Shown: positions 44,406-53,975 of the stretch, one piece after another
Numbering within the stretch: position 1 is the stretch's first letter
Layout of the letters: every line of letters begins with the position of its first letter
From: Kovacikia minuta CCNUW1
Lineage (GTDB): Bacteria; Cyanobacteriota; Cyanobacteriia; Leptolyngbyales; Leptolyngbyaceae
DNA length: 64,000 nt
NCBI RefSeq assembly: GCF_020091585.1
Contig: NZ_CP083582.1
Coordinates: 6,334,536 to 6,398,535, forward strand
Direction of reading: 5' to 3'
Translations under genes and position numbers: made by a program
The notes under the pieces: generated by a model
What the model saw: only the letters and a program-made list of their open reading frames with translations
What the model was told of the DNA's origin: nothing
The model's database searches: none

Positions 44406-45581
44406 TCAACATCTCTGGTATCGCATCCCAGGCAATTGGGCAACCAAGCCCATCAGTTCTAACTGAAGTAGGGCACTGGAAACACTACCTGCCAATAACT
44501 CTGAGGCTTGAACGATGAGATCAAAGGGAATAGACTCTACATTCTGTCCCCGTGAGAGGTCGGTAATTGCTTGTAAAACTTTCTCCAAATCCGGTTCCAG
44601 GTTCAGGGGAAGTTGGGTTTGTTGAGCCTGGGCAGGTGCCTGTAATTGAGGAATTGTACCTAACATTTCCAGCAAATGAGACTCGCTCAGGATCGGCTGC
44701 GCTCCCTTACTCCAAAGGTTTAAGCACCCGATCGCCTTAGGATTATCCAAACTCCCTGGCAGGATGTAGATATCACGCCCATAGTCATTCGCGAAATAGG
44801 CAGTAATCAGAGCACCAGATTTCTTTGGCGCTTCCATGACCAGAACGGCGCGGCACAGCCCAGCAATGATCCGGTTGCGGCGGGGAAAGTGGATGCGATC
44901 GGGTTGGGTGCCCGCAGGATACTCACTGAGAACCAACCCCTGTTTAACAACCTGCTGGTAAAGATTGCGGTTAGACCAGGGGTAAATGGTATCTACCCCC
45001 GTCCCTAATACTGCCAGAGTCCGTCCTTCCATATCCAAACAACTGTGGTGAACTTCGGTATCAATCCCTTCGGCTAATCCAGACACAACCGTGAAGCCAT
45101 TTTGGGCAAGCGTCGTCGTAATCCGGCGTGTCCAGCGTCTGCCATACTCTGAGGGGGAGCGGGTACCGACGATCGCCACCATCGGCAGCAAGCCCTGATT
45201 CTCCTGAAGCTTGACCTGACCCCGGAAATAGAGCAAAGCCGGTGGATCGGGGATTTCTAGCAGCAGTTGGGGGTAGTCTGGGTCAGCAGGAGTCCAGAAG
45301 TCAGGGTTGTCTTGCGTATGCTGTTGCAACAATTGGTCAGGATCAAGATGTCGCCGCTCTGCCGCGATCGTTTCTACGGTCTGGGAACCCAACCCATCCA
45401 CTTCCAACAAATCCATAGGGCTAGCTTCCCAGGCATCAGCCAGAGTGCCAAAATGTTTTTGCAACCGTCTCAGCAAAATCGGACCGATCCCATTCATTTG
45501 CGACCAGGCAAGCCAAAATGCACGTTCTTCTACCAATGTTTCGTCCTCATCTACCCGACTCTTCGTAGTATTCCCTGGCAC
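44406..45581 (-). CDS. dprA: DNA-processing protein A
   Basis: A 391-residue DprA (Smf) protein. It loads RecA on incoming single-stranded DNA during natural transformation. An N-terminal helical region with an HhH-like sequence (VDGLGSQTVETIAAE, about 64-78) is followed by the Rossmann-like domain: VAIVGTRSPSEYGRRWTRR (about 135-153), SGLAEGIDTEVHHSCLD, VLGTGVDTIYPWSNR and FPRRNRIIAGL. A C-terminal winged-helix-like region (SELLAGSVSSALLQLELMG) completes it. Length and motif order are normal. Most cyanobacteria carry dprA. The stop codon lies 47 bases from the start of the TPR gene on the same strand. Confidence 0.95.
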   Translation of the reverse strand: MPGNTTKSRVDEDETLVEERAFWLAWSQMNGIGPILLRRLQKHFGTLADAWEASPMDLLEVDGLGSQTVETIAAERRHLDPDQLLQQHTQDNPDFWTPADPDYPQLLLEIPDPPALLYFRGQVKLQENQGLLPMVAIVGTRSPSEYGRRWTRRITTTLAQNGFTVVSGLAEGIDTEVHHSCLDMEGRTLAVLGTGVDTIYPWSNRNLYQQVVKQGLVLSEYPAGTQPDRIHFPRRNRIIAGLCRAVLVMEAPKKSGALITAYFANDYGRDIYILPGSLDNPKAIGCLNLWSKGAQPILSESHLLEMLGTIPQLQAPAQAQQTQLPLNLEPDLEKVLQAITDLSRGQNVESIPFDLIVQASELLAGSVSSALLQLELMGLVAQLPGMRYQRC

Positions 45582-45594
45582 CTAAGTTCTGCTT

Positions 45595-45758
45595 TAAAGC
45601 CGTCGAATTTTGGTTACGCGAGGGCTGAGGGCTGAGGAGTGAGTGATTGCCTTTTCTCAGCACCCAGTCCTCAGTCTTAGCACCTTTAAAGCACGCCCTA
45701 CCACCTGACACCTGACACCTACCACCTACCACCTACCACCTACCACCTACCACCTACC
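45595..45758. repeat. Intergenic short-word repeat tract
   Basis: 'gagggctgagggctgaggag', 'cacctgacacctgacaccta' and six copies of 'ccacctac' fill the gap between dprA and the GNAT gene. Confidence 0.8.
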
Positions 45759-45759
45759 G

Positions 45760-46197
45760 ATGAACGAGCTGGTGATTAAACTTGCAGAACTCCCTTCAGA
45801 CTTGCCTCAAATTTATCGAATCAGGTACCTGGTCTTTCAAATTGAGCAGGGTGTTGACCCGTCTTTGGAGTTTGATGGCAAGGATGAGTCATCCCAGCAT
45901 CTTTTGGCGTACTGGCAGGAGAATGCGGTAGGGACTACCCGAATCCGGATGCTTGCCCCCAAAACCGCTAAAATTGAGCGGGTTGCAGTACTTCCCGAAG
46001 TTAGGGGATTGGGGATTGGTAAACAGATGATGGTCAAGGCGATCGAGATACTCAAGTCTGCCCAGGTTTCAGAGGTTCAAATGAATGCTCAGGAACAGGT
46101 GCGCGATTTCTATCAAAAACTTGGGTTCGAGCCAGAGGGTGCCGTGTTTGAAGAAGCGGGCATTCCCCATGTCAAGATGAGAAAGCTGTTGAGGTAG
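45760..46197 (+). CDS. GNAT-family N-acetyltransferase
   Basis: A 145-residue acetyltransferase of the ElaA/YjcF type. The N-terminal part IRYLVFQIEQGVDPSLEFDG is typical, and acetyl-CoA binding is in RVAVLPEVRGLGIGKQMMVK (about 74-93, Q/R-x-x-G-x-G/A). The C-terminal FYQKLGFEPEGAVFEEAGIP also fits. The acceptor substrate is unknown. The start ATG follows a repeat tract directly, and the gene ends 11 bases before the next start. Confidence 0.88.
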   Translation: MNELVIKLAELPSDLPQIYRIRYLVFQIEQGVDPSLEFDGKDESSQHLLAYWQENAVGTTRIRMLAPKTAKIERVAVLPEVRGLGIGKQMMVKAIEILKSAQVSEVQMNAQEQVRDFYQKLGFEPEGAVFEEAGIPHVKMRKLLR

Positions 46198-46207
46198 TTG
46201 GACTGCG

Positions 46208-49200
46208 TTGATAATCGGCAAGCAGTGGCATCCCTGGGTGAGAGGGCTGCCCGTTTTAGGAATCCTTTGGTTGGTGGGAGCGATGGTCGATCGCATCTGG
46301 TTCGCGATCGACCATAGCACCCCCAGTTGGGATCAGGCAGAATACCTGACCGGAGCACTCAACTACTGGCGGGCACTACAAACTCCCCAATGGTTCTCAG
46401 CGGATTGGTGGACTGGGTTATGGCAGTTATCCTCCAAAATCCCTCCCCTAGTCTACATTTCGACCGCTCCCTTCCTTACCCTGTTTGGAACCGGCCCCGA
46501 TCAAAGCACCTTAATAAATTTGCTCTACAGTGCTATTTTGCTGGGTTCCGTTTATACCCTGGGCACGTTCCTGTTCAACATTTCGGTTGGTCTGTGGGCT
46601 GCGGGTCTTTGTTTGCTACTGCCTGGTTTGTACCGTGTTCGACTGGACTACTTACTAGATTATCCCCTGGCAGCGATGGTGACTTTGAGCTTTACCTGTC
46701 TCACGATTTGGAGAGGGAGGGCTGAGGGAAGGGAGAAGGGGGAAGGGGATAGGAGGATGCGAGGACAGGGGGACGCAGAGACGCGGGGACACGGGGACAC
46801 GCGGGCAGAAAGTGGGAAAGGCAGGGAAGATGAGGGAGATGGGGAAGATGGAGGAGAAAGTCCATTCCCTACTCCCCACTTCCCACTCTCCATTCCCCAA
46901 TTCAAAATTCAAAATTCAAAATTCAAAATTCTTCCCTCTTCCTCCTGGCTTCTGGCTATTGCCTTGGGACTCACCTTCGGGTTGGCGTTGATGGTCAAGC
47001 AGCCTGCGTTGCTATTTCTCCTGGTGCCATTGGTTGCAGCAGCAGTAGAAACCCTCTGGAATCGTCGCTGGCTGCGCCTGGCCCAATTGGCGATGGCACT
47101 GACGGTATCGCTGTTGGTGTGGTGGCCCTGGTATCGGACAAATTGGTTACTTGTCTTAACCGCAGGTAAGCGGGCAACGGTGGATTCGGCGATCGCCGAG
47201 GGTGATCCTTCGCTCCTGTCTCTGGATGCCTGGACATTTTACCTGAAGGTACTCCCGCTGATGGTGTCATCCCCGTTACTGCTGGTTGGGTTGGCGGGAA
47301 TCGTGTTGTTTTGGCGACGATCGCGAGTCAGTAGCCGCTGGTTCGACAAACCAGACTATGCCCCAATGAAACGGGACTATCGCCAGCAGATCTATGTCGC
47401 CTCCCAACGATCCCTCAGTTGGCTGCTGCTGTTCTGTGTGGGCGGTTATCTTTTCTCCTCCCTCAACATCAACAAGGACGAGCGTTATGTTGTCCCCTAC
47501 CTGCCCACGATCGCCGTGATTCTAGCCTATGGCTTCACACTTTTTCCCCGGCACTGGCGCGGGTTGACCTGGGGGGCAGTGGGTCTGTCCAGCGTTTTGA
47601 TGATCTCTAATCTGTTTCCAATGCAACTGACGAATACGGCAGTGTTGCGCAATCCAGTTGCCTATCATCCTGCCTATTTGGGTTCGGAGTATCCCTATTC
47701 CAAGGTAGTAGCTGAGGTGATTCAAACCGAGCCTTACTTGCGCTCGACGATCGGCGTTTTGCCTTCGACTGCCGAAGTCAATCAGCACAACCTTAACTAC
47801 TACGGCAATTTGAAGAACTTTCAGGTCTATGGACGCCAGGTAGGCACCCGCCTAAAACAGGTGCAGCAAGACGGGCGATCGCTATCCTGGTTCATCACCA
47901 AAACGGGTAATCAGGGTTCCATTCGGAAGCAGGAAGCCCACAACGCGATCGTGCAACGGGTTGAACAGGGAGGTGATTTTCAACTCCACGCAACCTGGGC
48001 GATCCCCGATGGCAGCATGCTGAAGTTGTTTCGGCGTCAGATTCCATTGCTAAAGGTTGAGCCAAGTATTGAGCGAGAAGAAGGGCGTCAGGAGTCAGGA
48101 GTCAGGAGAGGGCAGGGGGCAGAAGAGGACACGGGGACACGGGGACACGGGGACACGGAGATAAAGGCAGAGGGCAGAGGGCAGAAGGCAGAAGGCAGCA
48201 TACAGTCCTCAGTCCTCAGTCCTCAGTCCTTGGCATCAACTCAAAACTCAAAACTCAAAACTCAAAACTCTTCCCCCACACCCCACTCCCTACTCCCCAC
48301 TCCCCATTCCAAAATTCAAAACTCTTCCCCCACACCCCACACCCCACACCCCACACCCCCCATTCGCCTGGAGCAAATGATCCTGCCCCCCAAAGCTCCT
48401 CCTGGGAAGCCGATCCCAGTAACCTACCGCTGGTCTGGTTCCTGGGACGCACTACAGTCTGGGCTGGTGCTGTTGACCTGGCGCAGTCAAAAGAACCTAT
48501 CCGTTCAGGGATCAACGCGCTGGTTGCACGACCACGGCATCGGCATGGGTTCCCTCCAACTTGATGGAGGAAAAACCCTCTCCGCGTCCCCCCGTCCCCG
48601 CGTCTCCCCATCCCCCGCCTCTCCTTCCTCGCCGCCATTTCAAGTTACAGAGCGCATGGCAATGCAACCTCCCACGGATTTGGCAGCGGGAATATATACG
48701 CTGGAAGCCATTTATCTGAATCGAAAAACGGGAGAAACCAGCACGATCGCCGTTCCACCCGTCAGATTGCAAATTGATCCTGCTGCAACTCCCACCGTCG
48801 CACCAGAACTGGATTGGCTCACCCAACTGCGATCGCTGGCGGCTGCCCTGCCCCAAGGTATCAAAGGGCTGAATCTTGCCTTTGATGAAATTGGCCGGTT
48901 GAATCAGTATGATCCGGTGCAGGACTACATCACTCAAACCCGTCAGGCAATGGAATATCGGCTCCAGCAGGAACCAGAAAACCGGGATTTTGCCTATGCC
49001 CTGGCACTGGCAAACGTGCTAAAGCGCAGGGTCAATCCAGCGATCGCGGCGATGCAGAAAGTGACGCAAGTTGACCCTCGCAATCCCAATGCTTACGCCT
49101 ATCTCGCCTTCGTCAACCTGTACGATTTCCGCCCCCAAGCCGCCCAAACTGCGCTTAACACTGCCCTCAAACTCAACCCCAACCTCCCAGAACTTCATGC

Positions 49201-49330
49201 CCTGAGTGGGGTTGCTGCCCTCATGCGGGGAAATTTACCGCAAGCCTGGCAGAATGCCCAAGCGTATCAGCGGTTGCAGAAAAAGGTGGGGAGTGAGGGG
49301 GTGAAGAGATCGGGGATAGGGGGAAGATGA
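46208..49330 (+). CDS. Large membrane glycosyltransferase (GT39-like) with TPR tail and in-frame repeats
   Basis: A 1040-residue protein. The N-terminal part (about 1-165) and 240-420 make a multi-helix membrane module of the dolichyl-phosphate-mannose (GT39/ArnT-like) kind, with DQAEYLTGALNYWRAL after the first helix. A soluble domain follows, and the last about 130 residues form TPR-like repeats (NPNAYAYLAFVNLYDFRPQA). Three stretches are encoded by intergenic-type repeat DNA without breaking the frame: 46712-46945, 48070-48370 and 48565-48640 (for example GQGDAETRGHGDT). The start TTG 46208 is provisional. Role: probably sugar transfer from a lipid donor at the membrane. Confidence 0.82.
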   Translation: MIIGKQWHPWVRGLPVLGILWLVGAMVDRIWFAIDHSTPSWDQAEYLTGALNYWRALQTPQWFSADWWTGLWQLSSKIPPLVYISTAPFLTLFGTGPDQSTLINLLYSAILLGSVYTLGTFLFNISVGLWAAGLCLLLPGLYRVRLDYLLDYPLAAMVTLSFTCLTIWRGRAEGREKGEGDRRMRGQGDAETRGHGDTRAESGKGREDEGDGEDGGESPFPTPHFPLSIPQFKIQNSKFKILPSSSWLLAIALGLTFGLALMVKQPALLFLLVPLVAAAVETLWNRRWLRLAQLAMALTVSLLVWWPWYRTNWLLVLTAGKRATVDSAIAEGDPSLLSLDAWTFYLKVLPLMVSSPLLLVGLAGIVLFWRRSRVSSRWFDKPDYAPMKRDYRQQIYVASQRSLSWLLLFCVGGYLFSSLNINKDERYVVPYLPTIAVILAYGFTLFPRHWRGLTWGAVGLSSVLMISNLFPMQLTNTAVLRNPVAYHPAYLGSEYPYSKVVAEVIQTEPYLRSTIGVLPSTAEVNQHNLNYYGNLKNFQVYGRQVGTRLKQVQQDGRSLSWFITKTGNQGSIRKQEAHNAIVQRVEQGGDFQLHATWAIPDGSMLKLFRRQIPLLKVEPSIEREEGRQESGVRRGQGAEEDTGTRGHGDTEIKAEGRGQKAEGSIQSSVLSPQSLASTQNSKLKTQNSSPTPHSLLPTPHSKIQNSSPTPHTPHPTPPIRLEQMILPPKAPPGKPIPVTYRWSGSWDALQSGLVLLTWRSQKNLSVQGSTRWLHDHGIGMGSLQLDGGKTLSASPRPRVSPSPASPSSPPFQVTERMAMQPPTDLAAGIYTLEAIYLNRKTGETSTIAVPPVRLQIDPAATPTVAPELDWLTQLRSLAAALPQGIKGLNLAFDEIGRLNQYDPVQDYITQTRQAMEYRLQQEPENRDFAYALALANVLKRRVNPAIAAMQKVTQVDPRNPNAYAYLAFVNLYDFRPQAAQTALNTALKLNPNLPELHALSGVAALMRGNLPQAWQNAQAYQRLQKKVGSEGVKRSGIGGR

Positions 49331-49456
49331 GGGGGGGATAGGGGGATGGGAGGCATAGGCTGGTTATTAATCCTTTATCCTTCATCCTTTATCCTTCATC
49401 CTTTATCCTTCATCCTTTACCTGACACCTGACACCTGACACCTGACACCTGACACC
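49330..49456. repeat. Intergenic short-word repeat tract
   Basis: 'tcctttatccttcatcct' and 'gacacctgacacctgaca' words, with at least five copies of each word, separate the glycosyltransferase from the convergent hybrid kinase. Confidence 0.85.
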
Positions 49457-52400
49457 TCACAAGTACTTAAACAACAGTGATTCCAGTTCTGCCACATTCA
49501 CCGGTTTGCTGAGATAGTCATTTGCACCTGCGGTCACAAATTTTTCGCGATCGCCTGCCATTGCCATTGCCGTCACCATCACAACTGGAATAACATTCAA
49601 ATCAATTTGGCACCGGAGTTGGGTTAACAAATCCAAACCAGTCAGATCATCTGCCAATTGCATATCCAGCAAGATCAGGTCGGGCTTAAAGCAACGAACA
49701 CGGTCAAGAAATCCAACTCCGTTCGTCAGATGCTCAATTTGATGCCCGGTTGCCTGCAAGTAATCCCGTAAGAGCATGGCACTGCGAACATCATCCTCCA
49801 CCATTAGAATTCGTCCAATCCGGCAGAACTTTTGAATTGAGGGTAGGCGAGAAGCAGGTGAAGCTTCACAACTGGGTTGTTGAGCGGAAAACTGAGCCGG
49901 ATGGTCTGGTAGAAAAAGGGTAAATCGGCTGCCCTCACCTACCCTGGAGTCAACCGTAATCTCACCGCCATGCATGCAGGCAAGATTATGAGAAAGGGCT
50001 AATCCCAATCCGGTGCCACTATACTGGCGGTTCAGTTGGCTATCCAATTGGGAAAAGGGTTTAAACAGGAGAGGAAGCTTTTCAGCTGGAATCCCAATGC
50101 CTGTATCGACAACCGAAAAGGTAATTCCTCCAGTTTCTTTCGCCACAATCAAAGAGACGCTCCCGGATGGAGTGAATTTGATCGCATTCGACAGTAAATT
50201 GAGCAAAATTTGCTTCAGACGACGTTCATCAGCAAAACAGGTGCTGACAGCGGGTTCAATCTGGCTTGTTAGAGCCAACTTACGATCGTGGGCCTGCTCT
50301 CGAACCAATGCCAGACAATACTGGCACACATCAGAAACCACCAGGATGATTGGCGTTAAAATTTCTCGCCCTGCCTCAACTTTTGCTAAATCGAGAATGT
50401 CATTGATTAACAGCAACAAATGCTCGCCGCTGCTGTGGATGTGATTAATGTATTCAAGCTGCTTTTCATTCAGCGGTCCAAAAATCTGCCGTTCCAGGAG
50501 TTGAGACAGACCTAAGACCGCGTTTAAGGGGGTGCGCAACTCATGACTCATGGTTGCCAGAAATTCGCTCTTGGCACGGTTTGCTGCTTCCGAAATCAGC
50601 TTCTCCTGCTCTAGTTCCTGAGTCCGATCCTGAACCAGTTGTTCCAGTTGTTCATAGCTCTGGGCGTTGTAAAGAGCAATCACTGCCTGGTCTGCAATTC
50701 GTTGCAGCAGGGAGATCTCTTCGTCTGTAAAGGTCCGATAGTGGGTAACAGTGTGTAAGGTAAACGAGCCAAAAAGTTGATCTCGAATAAAAATGGGCAC
50801 GCTCAAAACTGAGCGCGTTTGTGCTTCTTGCACCCAATTTTGACGGGTTTCGGTTTGCTCTAGTTGACTCAAATCAGGCGCATGGAAGACTCCTCGCTGG
50901 TTAAAGGCGGACTCCGGATCTTGTAAATCGGGCCATTCGGTTAAAGGCGCATTAAAGTCCAACAACGAAAGAATCTGGTCGTTTGCCCGCCATTCATGAA
51001 GGGTTTGAATTTGTTTACCCAGACTAAAAATGAGTACCCGGTCAACCGCAAAACACTCCCCTGTGCGATTAACAATCTCTTGCAAAATATGGGCCGGATC
51101 GAAACTGGAGCTTAAGGATTGACTCAGTTGATTGAGGAGTTGCTCTCGTTGCGCTTGCTGCTGAACTTGAGCAAAAAGTTGTGCCTGTTGAATGGCGATC
51201 GCAACTTGGATTGCCAACTGTTGCAGAAAATCGATTTCAAAGGCTTGCCATTGGCGTGTAGCAGAACACTGATGGACTGCAATCACTCCCCAGACCTGCT
51301 CCCCTTGCAAAATGGGAACCACAAGTTTGGCTCGCACCTGGAGCGTGTGGATAAACTCCAGAAATTGGGTGGAAAGCCCCTGTTGGTCAACATCATTGAC
51401 AACCGATGTTTGCCCCTGTTCGTAGATCGCCTGACCATCTCGATACCAGGTACGGTGGAATTCGATCGCATCGTCAAGATTCCATTCAGGCGCAACCGAG
51501 TCAGCAACCAGCACACCAGAGTGAGCCTGATCAAATCGATAAATCAAAACCCGATCGGTTTGCAAAAATTGGCGCACTTCAACCACTGTGCGGCAAAGAA
51601 TTTCCGTTAGATCCAGGGATTGGCGAATGCGGAGGGCAATTGCACTGAGCAATCGATCGCGCTCAGCCTGTTGCTGAAGCTGAACTTCAACCCGTCTTTG
51701 TTCGGTAATATCCCGTCCGGTCGCCTGAAACTCAATCAACTGTCCCTGTTCGTCCAACAGCATCCGATTCGTCCACTGCCAGCAGCGAACTTCCCCATCC
51801 CCTATCCTGAAAGATTCATCGTAGGTCACCACAGGATTCTCAGGGCTGAGGGAAGCAATCAATGTCCGAATTTTTTCCTGTTCTGTTTGGGCAACAAAAG
51901 GCAAGAAACTTTGTCCCAATAGTTCCTGTCGTGATTTGCCATGACAACGACAATAGGCATCATTGACAAAGGTCAGAGTGTAATCGGACAGATAGCGACA
52001 GATCATATCGGTTTGATCTTCAACCACTGCCCGGTAACGGGACTGACTCCGTTGGAGTGCCTCGGCAAATTGCTGACGTTCAATAATTTCTGCTTGCAAG
52101 GCGGCGATCGCACCTGCCAGTTCTTTTGTGCGGATTGCGACCCGTACTTCTAATTCCTCTTTCGCCTGGTCTAGAAGACGTGCCTGATTTCGGAGGGTTT
52201 GTGCCTGTTGCTCTAACAGTTCATGGGCTTGTTTTCGCTCAGTGATATCAACCGAAATTCCCACAAACCCAATCGTATTTCCTGCCGTATCTCTAATTAA
52301 AGTATTGGTTACATCTGCCCAAAAAGTGCTGTCATCTTTTCGGCGTAAGATAATCTCTCCCTGCCACAAATCTTTTCTGGAGGTAATGGACAGAATTTTT

Positions 52401-52741
52401 CTTGCCAGTTTCTGGCGGTTTTCCTCTACAAGCACAGTAAAAATATTTTGCCCAATGACTTCCTCCGGCTTCCACTGATAAAGCTTCTCTGCATAAAGAT
52501 TCCAGTACGTAATTCGACCTTCCCTATCCGTTGCAATTACCGCATTGCAAACCTGATTCAGCAAGGACGCCTGAAAAACAACCTGCCTGGAGTTTTCCAG
52601 GTTTTGTTGTTGAACGCAAGCAAGACGTTCTTCTAACTGCTGCGCACGCATTTCAACGCTGGAAACAATCCGCTGTACTTCTTCAAAAGCTGCATCGTCC
52701 CGGCAGTATTCCCGCAGGCTCTTGAACTGGTCCTTCATCAC
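49457..52741 (-). CDS. Hybrid sensor histidine kinase (PAS-PAS-GAF-GAF-HisKA-HATPase-REC)
   Basis: A 1094-residue cytoplasmic signalling protein. In order: an N-terminal coiled coil (1-50), two PAS domains (about 55-165 and 230-350, each followed by a PAC-type DITERK or DITEQR), two GAF domains (about 370-530 and 545-690), a HisKA domain with phospho-acceptor histidine in MSHELRTPLNAVLG (about residue 731), a HATPase domain (LLSNAIKFTP N-box; DTGIGIP; GTGLGLALS) and a receiver with acceptor aspartate in LILLDMQLAD. No phytochrome-type chromophore cysteine was identified. All kinase motifs are intact. It is divergent from the threonylcarbamoyl-AMP synthase gene. Confidence 0.93.
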   Translation of the reverse strand: MMKDQFKSLREYCRDDAAFEEVQRIVSSVEMRAQQLEERLACVQQQNLENSRQVVFQASLLNQVCNAVIATDREGRITYWNLYAEKLYQWKPEEVIGQNIFTVLVEENRQKLARKILSITSRKDLWQGEIILRRKDDSTFWADVTNTLIRDTAGNTIGFVGISVDITERKQAHELLEQQAQTLRNQARLLDQAKEELEVRVAIRTKELAGAIAALQAEIIERQQFAEALQRSQSRYRAVVEDQTDMICRYLSDYTLTFVNDAYCRCHGKSRQELLGQSFLPFVAQTEQEKIRTLIASLSPENPVVTYDESFRIGDGEVRCWQWTNRMLLDEQGQLIEFQATGRDITEQRRVEVQLQQQAERDRLLSAIALRIRQSLDLTEILCRTVVEVRQFLQTDRVLIYRFDQAHSGVLVADSVAPEWNLDDAIEFHRTWYRDGQAIYEQGQTSVVNDVDQQGLSTQFLEFIHTLQVRAKLVVPILQGEQVWGVIAVHQCSATRQWQAFEIDFLQQLAIQVAIAIQQAQLFAQVQQQAQREQLLNQLSQSLSSSFDPAHILQEIVNRTGECFAVDRVLIFSLGKQIQTLHEWRANDQILSLLDFNAPLTEWPDLQDPESAFNQRGVFHAPDLSQLEQTETRQNWVQEAQTRSVLSVPIFIRDQLFGSFTLHTVTHYRTFTDEEISLLQRIADQAVIALYNAQSYEQLEQLVQDRTQELEQEKLISEAANRAKSEFLATMSHELRTPLNAVLGLSQLLERQIFGPLNEKQLEYINHIHSSGEHLLLLINDILDLAKVEAGREILTPIILVVSDVCQYCLALVREQAHDRKLALTSQIEPAVSTCFADERRLKQILLNLLSNAIKFTPSGSVSLIVAKETGGITFSVVDTGIGIPAEKLPLLFKPFSQLDSQLNRQYSGTGLGLALSHNLACMHGGEITVDSRVGEGSRFTLFLPDHPAQFSAQQPSCEASPASRLPSIQKFCRIGRILMVEDDVRSAMLLRDYLQATGHQIEHLTNGVGFLDRVRCFKPDLILLDMQLADDLTGLDLLTQLRCQIDLNVIPVVMVTAMAMAGDREKFVTAGANDYLSKPVNVAELESLLFKYL

Positions 52742-53005
52742 ATTTCCAGAGAATGATCGTCGTAAAATGAAGAAGATTTATGCTAAATCAACGCCATAGC
52801 AAGAACCTGTAATAAGTTCCTGCGAAAATAAATATAAACAAGGACTTTCAACTGAGAGAACTATAACAACTGTATGGGCGTCCGCGCAGTGTACTCCCTT
52901 CCCGCCAAACAGACAACATCTGAGAAAGTTTCATTTTAATCACGAATGGCTTTCCCAGTAACGATGATGGTCGTCTCTTTTTTAGTTTTCCCCATTTGTT
53001 TGCAG

Positions 53006-53630
53006 ATGCCTCAAGTTTCCCTCAGAAACCTTGTTAGCCAGGTTTTGTCAGGCGAGTTCCTGGCCAGTTTTTCTACGGATACGGTTCCTGCCTTAGCCTG
53101 CGCGTCCCGATCGGGCAGATTTGATCTATCAGCTCAAACAGCGCAGTTTAGACAAACCCCTAATTCTGATGGCGGCAACAACTACCGATCTCTATCCCTA
53201 TGTTGTTGGTAGCCCGCTGGAGCATCAAATTTGGCAGCAGATTGCCGATCTCTATTTGCCCGGAGCTTTGACCCTGGTTTTACCTGCCAGCAACCGGGTT
53301 CCTACCGCAATGAACCCGAAAGATCCCACCTCCATCGGTGTGCGGGTGCCCAACCATCCGATCGCCCAGGCAATTTTGGCTCAAACCGGGCCTCTGGCAA
53401 CCACCAGCGTCAACCGCTCTGGTCACCCCCCCCTGCTAACAATGGCTGAAATTGAGCAACAGTTTCCCCAGGTTTTAACCCTGTCCCCCTCTGAACTGGA
53501 AACTCTTAGCAATGTTCCTGAATCGGTCACTGAAACCGCGATCGCATCCGGTGTTCCCTCAACCGTTGCCCGCTGGACTGGAACCGGGTGGGAGATTCTG
53601 AGACAGGGCGCGGTTTTGATTGAGCTTTAG
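53006..53630 (+). pseudogene. tsaC: L-threonylcarbamoyladenylate synthase (Sua5/YrdC/TsaC type), frameshifted
   Basis: The first frame starts MPQVSLRNLVSQVLSGEFLA and contains FSTDTVPALA. The second frame continues ARPDRADLIYQLKQRSLDKP and runs to the end, with LYLPGALTLVLPAS and DPTSIGVRVPNHPIAQAIL. They join if one T at about 53099 ('gcctgcgcg') is removed, giving -LA-ARPDRADLIYQLKQR-. The enzyme makes threonylcarbamoyl-AMP for t6A modification of tRNA and is normally essential, together with TsaD (also in this window at 62.9 kb). An assembly indel is therefore at least as likely as a dead gene. Confidence 0.85.
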
Positions 53631-53639
53631 CAAAAGGAT

Positions 53640-53735
53640 GAAGGATAAAGAAGATAGGAGCCAGGAGCCAGGAGTCAAAATTAACTCAAAACTTAAAACT
53701 CAAAACTCAAAACTCTTCCCCCCACTCCCCACCCA
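53640..53735. repeat. Intergenic short-word repeat tract
   Basis: 'ggagccaggagccaggagt' and 'aaaactcaaaactcaaaact' words follow the frameshifted threonylcarbamoyl-AMP synthase gene. Confidence 0.8.
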
Positions 53736-53820
53736 ATTATGTTGTTTCAGTAATCTATAGACGCACTGCGAATAAATTTGGGTACAAAAGAGGTACTTAA
53801 CTTAAGCAGGACTAACGCCA

Positions 53821-53887
53821 AGATCCCTGGCTTCCACGGTAGAGTAATTTTTTACTGTATCAGGTTCTAATTAGAAGCCGGGGATCT
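53821..53887. repeat. Hairpin repeat, 'agatccctggcttc' arms
   Basis: The left arm 'agatccctggcttc' (53821-53834) and right arm 'gaagccggggatct' (53874-53887) pair with one mismatch around a 39-base AT-rich loop. It is similar in layout to the other palindromic repeats in the window but differs in sequence. It lies upstream of the kinase gene at 53976. Confidence 0.75.
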
Positions 53888-53975
53888 AACCCTTTTGGGC
53901 ATCGGTTCTGCTAAGGAAAGCGGTATTTCCTGCATTCAACGAAATTGCCTGGAACGATTAACCTGAGTTGGTTGG

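Noticed and set aside
44900-45600. Forward frames inside dprA
   Set aside because: They are shadows of a well-conserved gene on the other strand.
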